DNA of 64,000 nucleotides from Arenicola marina (Eukaryota > Annelida > Polychaeta > Arenicolidae): NCBI GenBank assembly GCA_964019135.1, contig OZ025263.1, positions 24,675,639-24,739,638 of the forward strand. The letters run 5' to 3'. Both the position numbers and the translations under genes were made by a program. Positions 11,376 to 23,552 of this stretch are shown piece by piece (within the stretch, counting starts at the first letter, position 1; each line of letters begins with the position of its first letter). The notes under the pieces were generated by a model that did not search any database, was not told the origin of the DNA, and worked only from the letters and a program-made list of their open reading frames with translations.

Positions 11376-12131
11376 CTGAAGACAAACATACATTTGTCTG
11401 TGACGCAAAAGGTAGTCAAATTAACAGAAAAACAACCTTTAACCATATGATATGAGTTTCTGACAATAGCTGTCTTGCGGTTTCACGTTCAGTTAAGCAG
11501 TCAGATGGGATTTGATGCCAATCGTGTGTGCGTTGAAATATTCATCAGGTAATCGTTGTGCACCGGAAGCTAAACTAATACCCCTTCCTATCGTCCAATG
11601 TAAATCCCGAACAAAGGAATATGTGTTGGGACGGGATGCATGGGTGCCATGAACGAAGTGTTCAATAGGCATACAACATAAAATATTGATGTTGATAGAG
11701 GTGCCTGAGGTGGCGGGAGTGGAGGCAGGAAGAGGGGGGAGGGGGGGGGGGGGCTTGGTTCCATGACATGACGCTATCGTAAGCTGACCAACCCATATCA
11801 ATCAGTTTGCAAATACATCTTTCCATGCGATGATAAACGACTGGAGTGCTATGCTATTAACTTATAACCGTAACAGAATTGATAATTTACATGTCATGTC
11901 ATTCTCCTTTACCCGAGGATGGAAGAGAGAGAGAGGGGAGGGGGAGGGCGGGGGATGTGAATGGTAGGGTTTGCGATATAACGTTTCGAGACAACAATAG
12001 TTAGCGGTCCCAAGTGACGTTTCCCATTGAGATCGACTACAGGACCATGGTTTCAGTTTTGATTGCATAGTACCAGAGAAGGGCTTGTAATCTAGCAGCA
12101 AATTCTATCTACTCAAATTAGACAGGCTTAC

Positions 12132-13895
12132 ATGATACAGAGGAGGCTCTCGTAGTGGTTGCCGTAGCAGCAGTGCTAGATATTGTTGTGGGACCAGATG
12201 TCGAAGCAGTAGTTTGGGTACTTGACACAGTGGTAGGCGCGGTGGACGTCTCTGTGGTGGCCGTGGTACTTGACACAGTGGTAGCCGCGGTGGACGTCTC
12301 TGTGGTGGCCGTGGTACGTGACACAGTGGTAGGCGCGGTGGACGTCTCTGTGGTAGCCGTGGTACTTGACACAGTGGTAGGCGAGGTGGACGTCTTTGTG
12401 GTAGCCGTGGTACTTGACACAGTGGTAGGCGCGGTGGACGTCTCTGTGGTAGCCGTGGTACTTGACACAGTGGTAGGCGCGGTGGACGTCTCTGTGGTAG
12501 CCGTGGTACTTGACACAGTGGTAGGTGCGGTGGACGTATCTGTTGTAGCCGTGGTACTTGACACAGTGGTAGGCGCGGTGGACGTCTCTGCGATAGCCGT
12601 TGTACTTGACACAGTGGTAGGCGCGGTAGACGTCTCTGTGGTAGCCGTGGTACTTGATACAGTGGTAGGCGCGGTCGACGTTCCGGTGGTGGCCGTGGTA
12701 CTTGTCAGAGTGGTAGGCGTGGTGGACGTCTCTGTGGTGGCCGTGGTACTGGACACAGTGGTAGGCGCGGTCGACGTCTCTGTGGTAGCCGCGGTACTTG
12801 ACCCAGTGGTAGGTGCGGTGGACGTCTCTGTGGTAGCCGTGGTACTTGACACCGTGGTAGGCGCGGTGGACGTCTCTGTGGTAGCCGTGGTACTTGACAC
12901 AGTGACAGGCGCGGTGGACGTCTCTGTGGTAGCCGTGGTACTTGACACAGTGGCAGGTGCGGTCGACGTCTCTGTGGTAGCCGTGGTACTTGACACAGTG
13001 GTAGGCGCGGTGGACGTTTCTGTGGTGGCAGTGGTACTTGTCACAGTGTTAGGCGCGGTGGACGTCTCTGTGGTAGCCGTGTTACTTGACACAGTGGTAG
13101 GCGCGATGGACGTATCTGTGGTAGCCGTGGTACTTGACACAGTGGTAGGCGCGATGGACGTATCTGTGGTAGCCGTGGTACTTGACACAGTGGTAGGCGC
13201 GGTGGACGTATCTGTGGTAGCCGTGGTACTTGACACAGTGGTAGGCGCGGTGGACGTCTCTGTGGTAGCCGTGGTACTTGACACAGTGGTAGGCGCGGTG
13301 GACGTCTCTGTGGTAGCCGTGGTACTTGACACAGTGGTAGGCGCGGTGGACGTCTCTGTGGTGGCCGTGGTACTTGACACAGTGGTAGGCGCGGTGGACG
13401 TCTCTGTGGTGGCCGTGGTACTTGTCACAGTGGTAGGCGCGGTGGACGTCTCTGTGGTAGCCGTGGTACTTGACACAGTGGTAGGCGCGGTGGACGTATC
13501 TGTGGTAGCCGTGGTACTTGACACAGTGGTAGGCGCGGTGGACGTCTCTGTGGTAGCCGTGGTACTTGACACAGTGGTAGGCGCGGTGGACGTCTTTGTG
13601 GTAGCCGTGGTACTTGACACAGTGGTAGGCGCGGTGGACGTATCTGTGGTAGCCGTGGTACTTGACACAGTGGTAGGCGCGGTGGACGTCTCTGTGGTAG
13701 CCGTGGTACTTGACACAGTGGTAGGCGCGGTGGACGTCTTTGTGGTAGCCGTGGTACTTGACACAGTGGTAGGCGCGGTGGACGTATCTGTGGTAGCCGT
13801 TGTCGTAGATCCTGCGGTAGCTGTGGTACTGGTTGGTTCTGTGCTTGTTGCACTATGAGTGGTTGCGGTTGTGGTTGTAGTTTCTGACGTTACAG
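12132..13895 (-). CDS. Mucin exon, B type (588 codons), block 1
   Basis: Donor gtaagc at 12126-12131 and an acceptor ending cgttctcag above 13895 enclose 1,764 bp in phase 1. Header with the TTHSATSTEPTS variant also found in exon 7209-8492, about 33 units, TSGPTTISS tail. The first units alternate Asp, Lys and Glu (TTDTS, TTKTS, TTETS) in a three-unit (144 bp) higher-order repeat that occurs twice. It is the longest array of the 48-bp unit in the window. Confidence 0.88.
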
Positions 13896-14346
13896 CTGAG
13901 AACGACAGCACATTTATAGATTATCATAAGCCACCATTCTGTCTGTTTTAGTTCCCGCCCTGAACTTCAGCATTGCGGCTACGAAACATTTATCGGTATA
14001 TGTCCATGGAGATAACAACTACTTTTGATTCATTGCTGGATAGTAAACGGTGCGTTGTTGAACGTCTGTTAACTTATAAAAGTAAATAACAATAATAGCA
14101 TTGTCCGTCTATATATGATGCAACAACGGCACAGATATATGAACTGATTCAGGCCTGGGTTTCTGGTCCAAGCCTTGCGTTATCGCACCCATTGCTGACA
14201 CATTGCAAAGACTCTGGCAACATTGAGTCATTCGCACCATTGTTTGAAAATTGAGTTGTAGTATGACGCATAATGTATTGCATATACATTGTAGATTATA
14301 CAGCAAGGACGAATATATGAACATGTGGAAATGGCATGTCACTTAC

Positions 14347-14517
14347 TTGTGGTCTGCGTGGCAGAAGTAGTGGTGGCCGATGTGGTGGCGGCCGTTGTGG
14401 TGGCGGCCGATGTGGTGGCGGTCGTTGTGGTTGCGGCCGTTGTGGTGGCGGTTGTCGGTTCAGTGGTCGTGGAGTCAGACGCCGTCACCGTGGTTTCCGT
14501 CTCCGTAGTTATCGGAG
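14347..14517 (-). CDS. Mucin exon, A type (57 codons), block 2
   Basis: Twin of exon 8944-9114, same length and splice sites (donor gtaagt at 14341-14346). Its core reads SDSTTTEPTT, the common form, so the Ser in the block-1 copy is probably the derived state. Confidence 0.88.
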
Positions 14518-15279
14518 CTGAAGACAAACATAAATTTGTCTGTGACGCAAAATGTGGTCAAATTAACAGAAAAACAACATTTAACCATATGATGTGAGTT
14601 TCTGACAATAGCTGTCTTGCGGTTTCACGTTCAGTTAAGCAGTCAGATGGGATGTGATGCCAATCGTGTGTGCGTTGAAATTTTCATCAGGTAATCGTTG
14701 CGCACCGGAAGCTAAACTAATACCCCTTCTCATCGTCCAATGTAATTCCCGAACAAAGGAATATGTGTTGGGACCGGATGCATGAGTGCCATAAACGAAG
14801 TGTTCAATAGGCATACGACATAAAATATTGATGTTGATAGGGGTGCCTGAGGTGGCGGGAGTGGAGGCAGGAAGAGGGGGGAGGGTGGGGGGGGGGGCTC
14901 GGTTACATGACATGACGGTATCGTAAGCTGACCAAGCCATATCAATCAGTTTGCAAATACATCTTTCCATGCGATGATAAACCACTGGAGTGCTATGCTA
15001 TTAACTTATAACCGTAACAGAATTGATAATTTATATGTCATGTCTTTCTCCTTTACCCGAGGATGGAAGAGAGAGAGAGGGGACGGGGGGGGGGGGCGGG
15101 GGATGTGAATGGTAGGGTTTGCGATATAACGTTTCGAGACGACAATAGTTAGCGGTCCCAAGTGACGTTTCCCATTGAGATCGACTACAGGACCATGATT
15201 TCAGTTCTGATTGCATAGTACCAGAGAAGGGCTTGTAATCTAGCAGCAAATTCTATCTTCTCAAATTAGACAGGCTTAC

Positions 15280-16185
15280 ATGATACAGAGGAGGCTCTCG
15301 TAGTGGTTGCCGTAGCAGCAGTGCTAGATATTGTTGTGGGGCCAGATGTCGAAGCAGTAGTTTGGGTACTTGACACAGTGGTAGGCGTGGTGGACGTCTC
15401 TGTGGTGGCCGTAGTACTTGACACAGTGGTAGGCGCGGTGGACGTCTCTGTGGTAGCCGTGGTCCTTGACACGGTGGTAGGTGCGGTGGACGTCTCTGTG
15501 GTAGCCGTGGTACTTGACACAGTGGTAGGCGCAGTCGACGTTTCTGTGGTGGCCGTGGTACTTGTCACAGTGGTAGGCGCGGTGGACGTCCCTGTGGTAG
15601 CCGTGGTACTTGACACAGTGGTAGGCGCGGTCGAGGTCTCTGTGGTAGCCGTGGTACTTGACACAGTGGTAGGCGCGGTGGACGTCCCTGTGATAGCCGT
15701 GGTACTTGACACAGTGGTAGGCGCGGTGGACGTTTCTGTGGTGGCCGTGGTACTTGTCACAGTGGTAGGCGCGGTGGACGTCTCTGTGGTGGCCGTGGTA
15801 CTTGTCACAGTGGTAGGCGCGGTGGACGTCTCTGTGGTAGCCGCCGTGGTACTTGTCATAGTGGTAGGCGCGGTGGTCGTCTCTGTGGTAGCCGTGGTAC
15901 TTGTCACAGTGGTAGGCGCGGTGGACGTCTCTGTGGTGGCCGTGGTACTTGTCACAGTGGTAGGCGCGGTGGACGTCTCTGTGGTAGCCGCCGTGGTACT
16001 TGTCATAGTGGTAGGCGCGGTGGACGTCTCTGTGGTAGCCGTGGTACTTGACACAGTGGTAGGCGCGGTGGACGTATCTGTGGTAGCCGTTGTCGTAGAT
16101 CCTGCGGTAGCTGTGGTACTGGTTGGTTCTGTGCTTGTTGCACTAGGGGTGGTTGCGGTTGTGGTTGTAGTTTCTGACGTTGCAG
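15280..16185 (-). CDS. Mucin exon, B type (302 codons), block 2
   Basis: Twin of exon 9878-10783: same 906 bp, same splice sites, and a translated sequence that I found to be the same throughout, including the irregular 17-residue units. A tandem array of this length would normally change copy number quickly, so equality of unit number and order argues for a duplication in the very recent past. Confidence 0.88.
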
Positions 16186-16636
16186 CTGAGAATGACAGCA
16201 CATTTATAGATTATCATAAGTCACCATTCTGTCTGTTTTAGTTCCCGCCCTGAACTTCAGCATTGCGGCTACGAAACATTTATCGGTATATGTCCATGGA
16301 GATAACAACTACTTTTGATTCATTGCTGGATAGTAAACGGTGCGTTGTTGAACGTCTGTTAATTTATAAAAGTAAATAACAATAATAGCATTGTCCGTCT
16401 ATATATGATGCAACAACGGCACAGATATATGAACTGATTCAGGCCTGGGTTTCTGGTCCAAGCCTTGCGTTATCGCACCCATTGCTGACACATTGCAAAG
16501 ACTCTGGCAACATTGAGTCATTCGCACCATTGTTTGAAAATTGAGTTGTAGTATGACGCATAATGTATTGCAAATACATTGTAGATTATACAACAAGGAC
16601 CAATATATGAACATGTGGAAATGGCATGTCACATAC

Positions 16637-16777
16637 TTGTGGTCTGAGTGGCAGAAGTAGTGGCGGCGGTTGTGGTGGCGGTCGTTGTGGTTGCGGCCGT
16701 TGTGGTGGCGGTTGTCGGTTCAGTGGTTGTGGAATCAGACGCCGTCACCGTGGTTTCCGTCTCCGTAGTTATCGGAG
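16637..16777 (-). CDS. Mucin exon, A type (47 codons), GTATGT donor, block 2
   Basis: Twin of exon 11235-11375, with the same unusual gtatgt donor (16631-16636) and the same 141 bp in phase 1. The donor change therefore predates the block duplication. Confidence 0.84.
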
Positions 16778-17534
16778 CTGAAGACAAACATACATTTGTC
16801 TGTGACGCAAAAGGTAGTCAAATTAACAGAAAAACAACCTTTAACCATATGATATGAGTTTCTGACAATAGCTGTCTTGCGGTTTCACGTTCAGTTAAGC
16901 AGTCAGATGGGATTTGATGCCAATCGTGTGTGCGTTGAAATATTCATCAGGTAATCGTTGTGCACCGGAAGCTAAACTAATACCCCTTCCTATCGTCCAA
17001 TGTAAATCCCGAACAAAGGAATATGTGTTGGGACGGGATGCATGGGTGCCATGAACGAAGTGTTCAATAGGCATACAACATAAAATATTGATGTTGATAG
17101 AGGTGCCTGAGGTGGCGGGAGTGGAGGCAGGAAGAGGGGGGAGGGGGGGGGGGGGGCTTGGTTCCATGACATGACGCTATCGTAAGCTGACCAACCCATA
17201 TCAATCAGTTTGCAAATACATCTTTCCATGCGATGATAAACGACTGGAGTGCTATGCTATTAACTTATAACCGTAACAGAATTGATAATTTACATGTCAT
17301 GTCATTCTCCTTTACCCGAGGATGGAAGAGAGAGAGAGGGGAGGGGGAGGGCGGGGGATGTGAATGGTAGGGTTTGCGATATAACGTTTCGAGACAACAA
17401 TAGTTAGCGGTCCCAAGTGACGTTTCCCATTGAGATCGACTACAGGACCATGGTTTCAGTTTTGATTGCATAGTACCAGAGAAGGGCTTGTAATCTAGCA
17501 GCAAATTCTATCTACTCAAATTAGACAGGCTTAC

Positions 17535-19298
17535 ATGATACAGAGGAGGCTCTCGTAGTGGTTGCCGTAGCAGCAGTGCTAGATATTGTTGTGGGACCAG
17601 ATGTCGAAGCAGTAGTTTGGGTACTTGACACAGTGGTAGGCGCGGTGGACGTCTCTGTGGTGGCCGTGGTACTTGACACAGTGGTAGCCGCGGTGGACGT
17701 CTCTGTGGTGGCCGTGGTACGTGACACAGTGGTAGGCGCGGTGGACGTCTCTGTGGTAGCCGTGGTACTTGACACAGTGGTAGGCGAGGTGGACGTCTTT
17801 GTGGTAGCCGTGGTACTTGACACAGTGGTAGGCGCGGTGGACGTCTCTGTGGTAGCCGTGGTACTTGACACAGTGGTAGGCGCGGTGGACGTCTCTGTGG
17901 TAGCCGTGGTACTTGACACAGTGGTAGGTGCGGTGGACGTATCTGTTGTAGCCGTGGTACTTGACACAGTGGTAGGCGCGGTGGACGTCTCTGTGATAGC
18001 CGTTGTACTTGACACAGTGGTAGGCGCGGTGGACGTCTCTGTGGTAGCCGTGGTACTTGATACAGTGGTAGGCGCGGTCGACGTTCCGGTGGTGGCCGTG
18101 GTACTTGTCAGAGTGGTAGGCGTGGTGGACGTCTCTGTGGTGGCCGTGGTACTGGACACAGTGGTAGGCGCGGTCGACGTCTCTGTGGTAGCCGCGGTAC
18201 TTGACCCAGTGGTAGGTGCGGTGGACGTCTCTGTGGTAGCCGTGGTACTTGACACCGTGGTAGGCGCGGTGGATGTCTCTGTGGTAGCCGTGGTACTTGA
18301 CACAGTGACAGGCGCGGTGGACGTCTCTGTGGTAGCCGTGGTACTTGACACAGTGGCAGGTGCGGTCGACGTCTCTGTGGTAGCCGTGGTACTTGACACA
18401 GTGGTAGGCGCGGTGGACGTTTCTGTGGTGGCAGTGGTACTTGTCACAGTGTTAGGCGCGGTGGACGTCTCTGTGGTAGCCGTGTTACTTGACACAGTGG
18501 TAGGCGCGATGGACGTATCTGTGGTAGCCGTGGTACTTGACACAGTGGTAGGCGCGATGGACGTATCTGTGGTAGCCGTGGTACTTGACACAGTGGTAGG
18601 CGCGGTGGACGTATCTGTGGTAGCCGTGGTACTTGACACAGTGGTAGGCGCGGTGGACGTCTCTGTGGTAGCCGTGGTACTTGACACAGTGGTAGGCGCG
18701 GTGGACGTCTCTGTGGTAGCCGTGGTACTTGACACAGTGGTAGGCGCGGTGGACGTCTCTGTGGTGGCCGTGGTACTTGACACAGTGGTAGGCGCGGTGG
18801 ACGTCTCTGTGGTGGCCGTGGTACTTGTCACAGTGGTAGGCGCGGTGGACGTCTCTGTGGTAGCCGTGGTACTTGACACAGTGGTAGGCGCGGTGGACGT
18901 ATCTGTGGTAGCCGTGGTACTTGACACAGTGGTAGGCGCGGTGGACGTCTCTGTGGTAGCCGTGGTACTTGACACAGTGGTAGGCGCGGTGGACGTCTTT
19001 GTGGTAGCCGTGGTACTTGACACAGTGGTAGGCGCGGTGGACGTATCTGTGGTAGCCGTGGTACTTGACACAGTGGTAGGCGCGGTGGACGTCTCTGTGG
19101 TAGCCGTGGTACTTGACACAGTGGTAGGCGCGGTGGACGTCTTTGTGGTAGCCGTGGTACTTGACACAGTGGTAGGCGCGGTGGACGTATCTGTGGTAGC
19201 CGTTGTCGTAGATCCTGCGGTAGCTGTGGTACTGGTTGGTTCTGTGCTTGTTGCACTATGAGTGGTTGCGGTTGTGGTTGTAGTTTCTGACGTTACAG
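17535..19298 (-). CDS. Mucin exon, B type (588 codons), block 2
   Basis: Twin of exon 12132-13895 with the same 1,764 bp. One replacement (Ala to Thr) is found in the unit coded near 17990, where a codon changed next to a silent change in the following unit. All else that I compared agrees, including the three-unit D/K/E higher-order repeat. Confidence 0.88.
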
Positions 19299-19749
19299 CT
19301 GAGAACGACAGCACATTTATAGATTATCATAAGCCACCATTCTGTCTGTTTTAGTTCCCGCCCTGAACTTCAGCATTGCGGCTACGAAACATTTATCGGT
19401 ATATGTCCATGGAGATAACAACTACTTTTGATTCATTGCTGGATAGTAAACGGTGCGTTGTTGAACGTCTGTTAACTTATAAAAGTAAATAACAATAATA
19501 GCATTGTCCGTCTATATATGATGCAACAACGGCACAGATATATGAACTGATTCAGGCCTGGGTTTCTGGTCCAAGCCTTGCGTTATCGCACCCATTGCTG
19601 ACACATTGCAAAGACTCTGGCAACATTGAGTCATTCGCACCATTGTTTGAAAATTGAGTTGTAGTATGACGCATAATGTATTGCATATACATTGTAGATT
19701 ATACAGCAAGGACGAATATATGAACATGTGGAAATGGCATGTCACTTAC

Positions 19750-19920
19750 TTGTGGTCTGCGTGGCAGAAGTAGTGGTGGCCGATGTGGTGGCGGCCGTTG
19801 TGGTGGCGGCCGATGTGGTGGCGGTCGTTGTGGTTGCGGCCGTTGTGGTGGCGGTTGTCGGTTCAGTGGTCGTGGAGTCAGACGCCGTCACCGTGGTTTC
19901 CGTCTCCGTAGTTATCGGAG
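19750..19920 (-). CDS. Mucin exon, A type (57 codons), block 3
   Basis: Third copy of the 171-bp A exon with donor gtaagt at 19744-19749 and phase 1. Its protein is the same as that of the block-2 copy (SDSTTTEPTT form). Confidence 0.88.
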
Positions 19921-20682
19921 CTGAAGACAAACATAAATTTGTCTGTGACGCAAAATGTGGTCAAATTAACAGAAAAACAACATTTAACCATATGATGTGA
20001 GTTTCTGACAATAGCTGTCTTGCGGTTTCACGTTCAGTTAAGCAGTCAGATGGGATTTGATGCCAATCGTGTGTGCGTTGAAATTTTCATCAGGTAATCG
20101 TTGCGCACCGGAAGCTAAACTAATACCCCTTCTCATCGTCCAATGTAATTCCCGAACAAAGGAATATGTGTTGGGACCGGATGCATGAGTGCCATAAACG
20201 AAGTGTTCAATAGGCATACGACATAAAATATTGATGTTGATAGGGGTGCCTGAGGTGGCGGGAGTGGAGGCAGGAAGAGGGGGGAGGGTGGGGGGGGGCT
20301 CGGTTACATGACATGACGGTATCGTAAGCTGACCAAGCCATATCAATCAGTTTGCAAATACATCTTTCCATGCGATGATAAACCACTGGAGTGCTATGCT
20401 ATTAACTTATAACCGTAACAGAATTGATAATTTATATGTCATGTCTTTCTCCTTTACCCGAGGATGGAAGAGAGAGAGAGGGGACGGGGGGGGGGGGGGC
20501 GGGGGATGTGAATGGTAGGGTTTGCGATATAACGTTTCGAGACGACAATAGTTAGCGGTCCCAAGTGACGTTTCCCATTGAGATCGACTACAGGACCATG
20601 ATTTCAGTTCTGATTGCATAGTACCAGAGAAGGGCTTGTAATCTAGCAGCAAATTCTATCTTCTCAAATTAGACAGGCTTAC

Positions 20683-21390
20683 ATGATACAGAGGAGGCTC
20701 TCGTAGTGGTTGCCGTAGCAGCAGTGCTAGATATTGTTGTGGGGCCAGATGTCGAAGCAGTAGTTTGGGTACTTGACACAGTGGTAGGCGTGGTGGACGT
20801 CTCTGTGATAGCCGTGGTACTTGACACAGTGGTAGGTGCGGTGGACGTCTCTGTGGTAGCCGTGGTACTTGACACAGTGGTAGGCGCGGTGGACGTTTCT
20901 GTGGTGGCCGTGGTACTTGTCACAGTGGTAGGCGCGGTGGACGTCCCTGTGGTAGCCGTGGTACTTGACACAGTGGTAGGCGCGGTCGAGGTCTCTGTGG
21001 TAGCCGTGGTACTTGACACAGTGGTAGGCGCGGTGGACGTCCCTGTGATAGCCGTGGTACTTGACACAGTGGTAGGCGCGGTGGACGTTTCTGTGGTGGC
21101 CGTGGTACTTGTCACAGTGGTAGGCGCGGTGGACGTCTCTGTGGTGGCCGTGGTACTTGTCACAGTGGTAGGCGCGGTGGACGTCTCTGTGGTAGCCGTG
21201 GTACTTGTCATAGTGGTAGGCGCGGTGGACGTCTCTGTGGTAGCCGTGGTACTTGACACAGTGGTAGGCGCGGTTGACGTATCTGTGGTAGCCGTTGTCG
21301 TAGATCCAGCGGTAGCTGTGGTACTGGTTGGTTCTGTGCTTGTTGCACTAGGGGTGGTTGCGGTTGTGGTTGTAGTTTCTGACGTTGCAG
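20683..21390 (-). CDS. Mucin exon, B type (236 codons), block 3
   Basis: Donor gtaagc at 20677-20682 and an acceptor ending attctcag above 21390 enclose 708 bp in phase 1. It matches the 906-bp exons in header, tail and unit order, but lacks about four units, among them those with the extra alanine codon. It also carries TTAITETSTTPTT near the tail, a change not in blocks 1 and 2. Confidence 0.87.
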
Positions 21391-21841
21391 CTGAGAATGA
21401 CAGCACATTTATAGATTATCATAAGTCACCATTCTGTCTGTTTTAGTTCCCGCCCTGAACTTCAGCATTGCGGCTACGAAACATTTATCGGTATATGTCC
21501 ATGGAGATAACAACTACTTTTGATTCATTGCTGGATAGTAAACGGTGCGTTGTTGAACGTCTGTTAACTTATAAAAGTAAATAACAATAATAGCATTGTC
21601 CGTCTATATATGATGCAACAACGGCACAGATATATGAACTGATTCATGCCTGGGTTTCTGGTCCAAGCCTTTCGTTATCGTACCCATTGCTGACACATTG
21701 CAAAGACTCTGGCAACATTGAGTCATTCACACCATTGTTTGAAAATTGAGTTGTAGTATGACGCATAATGTATTGCAAACACATTGTAGATTATACAGCA
21801 AGGATGAATATATGAACATGTGGAAATGGCATGTCACTTAC

Positions 21842-22027
21842 TTGTGGTCTGAGTGGCAGAAGTAGTGGTGGCCGATGTGGTGTCGGCCGATGTGGTGGCG
21901 GCCGTTGTGGTGGCGGCCGTTGTGGTGGCGGTCGATGTGGTGGCGGCCGTTGTGGTGGCGGTTGTCGGTTCAGTGGTCGTGGAGTCAGACGCCGTCACCG
22001 TGGTTTCCGTCTCCGTTGTTATCGGAG
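21842..22027 (-). CDS. Mucin exon, A type (62 codons), longest A exon
   Basis: Donor gtaagt at 21836-21841, acceptor ending gtcttcag above 22027, 186 bp, phase 1. After the TETETTVTASDSTTTEPTT core come several TTTAATT, TSATT and TTSADTT segments; the Asp in TTSADTT is not found in other A exons. The length growth is all in triplets GCC/ACC/ACA, that is a small coding repeat expansion. Confidence 0.87.
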
Positions 22028-22790
22028 CTGAAGACAAACATACATTTGTCTGTGACGCAAAAGGTGGTCAAATTAAGAGAAAAACAACCTTTAACCATAT
22101 GATATGAGTTTCTGATAATAGCTGTCTGGCGGTTTCACGTTCAGTTAAGCAGTCAGATGAGATTTGATGCCAATCGTGTGTGCGTTGACATGTGCATCAG
22201 GTAATCGTTGTGCACCGGAAGCTAAACTAATACCCCTTCTTATCGTCCAATGTAAATCCTGAACCAAGGAATATGTGTTGGGACCGGATGCATGGGTGCT
22301 ATGAACGAAGTGTTCAATATGCATACAACGTAAAATATTGATGTTTATACGGGTGCCTGAGGTGGCGGGAGTGGAGGCAGGAAGAGGGGGGAGGGAGGGC
22401 GGGGGGGGGGGCTCGGTTACATGACATGATCGTATCGTAAGCTGACCAACCCATATCAATCAGTTTGCAAATACATCTTTCCATGGGATGATAAACGACT
22501 GCAGTGCTATGCTATTAACTTCTAACCGTAACAGAATTGATAATTTACATGTCATGTCTTTCTCCTTTACCCCAGGAGGGGAGAGAGAGAGAGAGAGGGG
22601 AGGGGGGGGGGGGATGTGAATGGTAGGGTTTGCGATATAACGTTTCGAGACACCAGTAGTTAGCGGTCCCCCGTTTCATTTCCCATTGAGATCGACTACA
22701 GGACCATGGTTTCAGTTCTGCTTGCAAAGTACCAGCGAAGGGCTTGTAATCTAGCCGCAAATCCTATCTACTCATATTAGACAGGCTTAC

Positions 22791-23552
22791 ATGATACAGA
22801 GGAGGCTCTCGTAGTGGTTGCCGTAGCAGCAGTGCTAGATAATGTTGTGGGACCAGATGTCGAAGCACTAGTTTGGGTACTTGACACAGTAGTAGGCGCG
22901 GTGGACGTCTCTGTGGTAGCCGTGGTACTTGACACAGTGGTAGGCGCGGTGGACGTCTGGGTGGTAGCCGTGGTACTTGACACAATGGTAGGCGCGGTGG
23001 ACGTCTCTGTGGTAGCCGTGGTACTTGACACAGTGGTAGGCGCGGTGGACGTATCTGTGGTAGCCGTGGTACTTGTCACAGTGGTAGGCGCGGTGGACGT
23101 ATCTGTGGTAGCCGTGGTACTTGTCACAGTGGTAGGCGCGGTGGACGTCTCTGTGGTAGCAGCGGTACTGGTTACAGTGGTAGGCGCGGTGGACGTCTCT
23201 GTGGTAGCCGTGGTACTTGACACAGTGGTAGGCGCGGTGGACGTCTCTGTGGTAGCCGTGGTACTTGACACAGTGGTAGGCGCGGTGGACGTCTCTGTGG
23301 TAGCCGTGGTACTTGACACAGTGGTAGGCGTGGTGGACGTCTCTGTGGTAGCCGTGGTACTTGATACAGTGGTAGGCGTGGTGAACGTCTCTGTGGTAGT
23401 CGTGGTACTTGACATAGTGGTAGGCGCGTTGGACGTCTCTGTGGTAGCCGTGGTAGGAAAGAGTGTCGATCCTGTGGTAATTGATGTGGTGCTCGGTGGT
23501 GTGGTTGCTGAGCTAGTCGTTGCCGACGTGTTTGAGGTTTCTGTTGTTAAAG
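22791..23552 (-). CDS. Mucin exon, B type (254 codons), diverged header
   Basis: Donor gtaagc at 22785-22790 and an acceptor ending cattctcag above 23552 enclose 762 bp in phase 1. The header is ALTTETSNTSATTSSATTPP, alike in plan but clearly different in sequence from the SETTTTTATTPSATSTEP header of lower exons. The following TGSTLFPTT holds one of the rare Phe residues. About eleven 16-residue units and the normal TSGPTTLSS tail follow. It marks the upper border of the family amplified from 4.9 to 21.4 kb. Confidence 0.86.

Larger units (their letters stand above)
8493..13895. repeat. Tandem segmental duplication, block 1 (5,403 bp, ABAB exons)
   Basis: Four exons and four introns here recur at an offset of 5,402-5,403 bp in 13896-19298. 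Exon lengths are the same in both blocks (171, 906, 141, 1,764 bp), and the 906-bp exons give the same protein. The one-base offset change falls at a poly-G tract. Block ends were set at the B-exon acceptor for convenience; the true breakpoint may lie anywhere in the repeat arrays. Confidence 0.9.
13896..19298. repeat. Tandem segmental duplication, block 2 (5,403 bp, ABAB exons)
   Basis: Second copy of 8493-13895. Differences I could find by reading are few: Ser to Thr in the first A exon, Ala to Thr in one unit of the 1,764-bp exon (TTAIAETS against TTAITETS), a handful of silent changes and poly-G length. Such likeness means a very recent event, ongoing gene conversion, or an assembly error that kept two haplotypes. 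Confidence 0.9.
19299..21400. repeat. Partial third copy of the segmental block
   Basis: The 451-bp intron, the 171-bp A exon, the 762-bp intron and the B exon follow block 2 at the same 5,403-bp offset. The B exon is shorter by 198 bp (708 against 906), and above about 21400 the likeness to blocks 1 and 2 falls off. The copy is thus either truncated or the older seed of the duplication. Confidence 0.8.
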
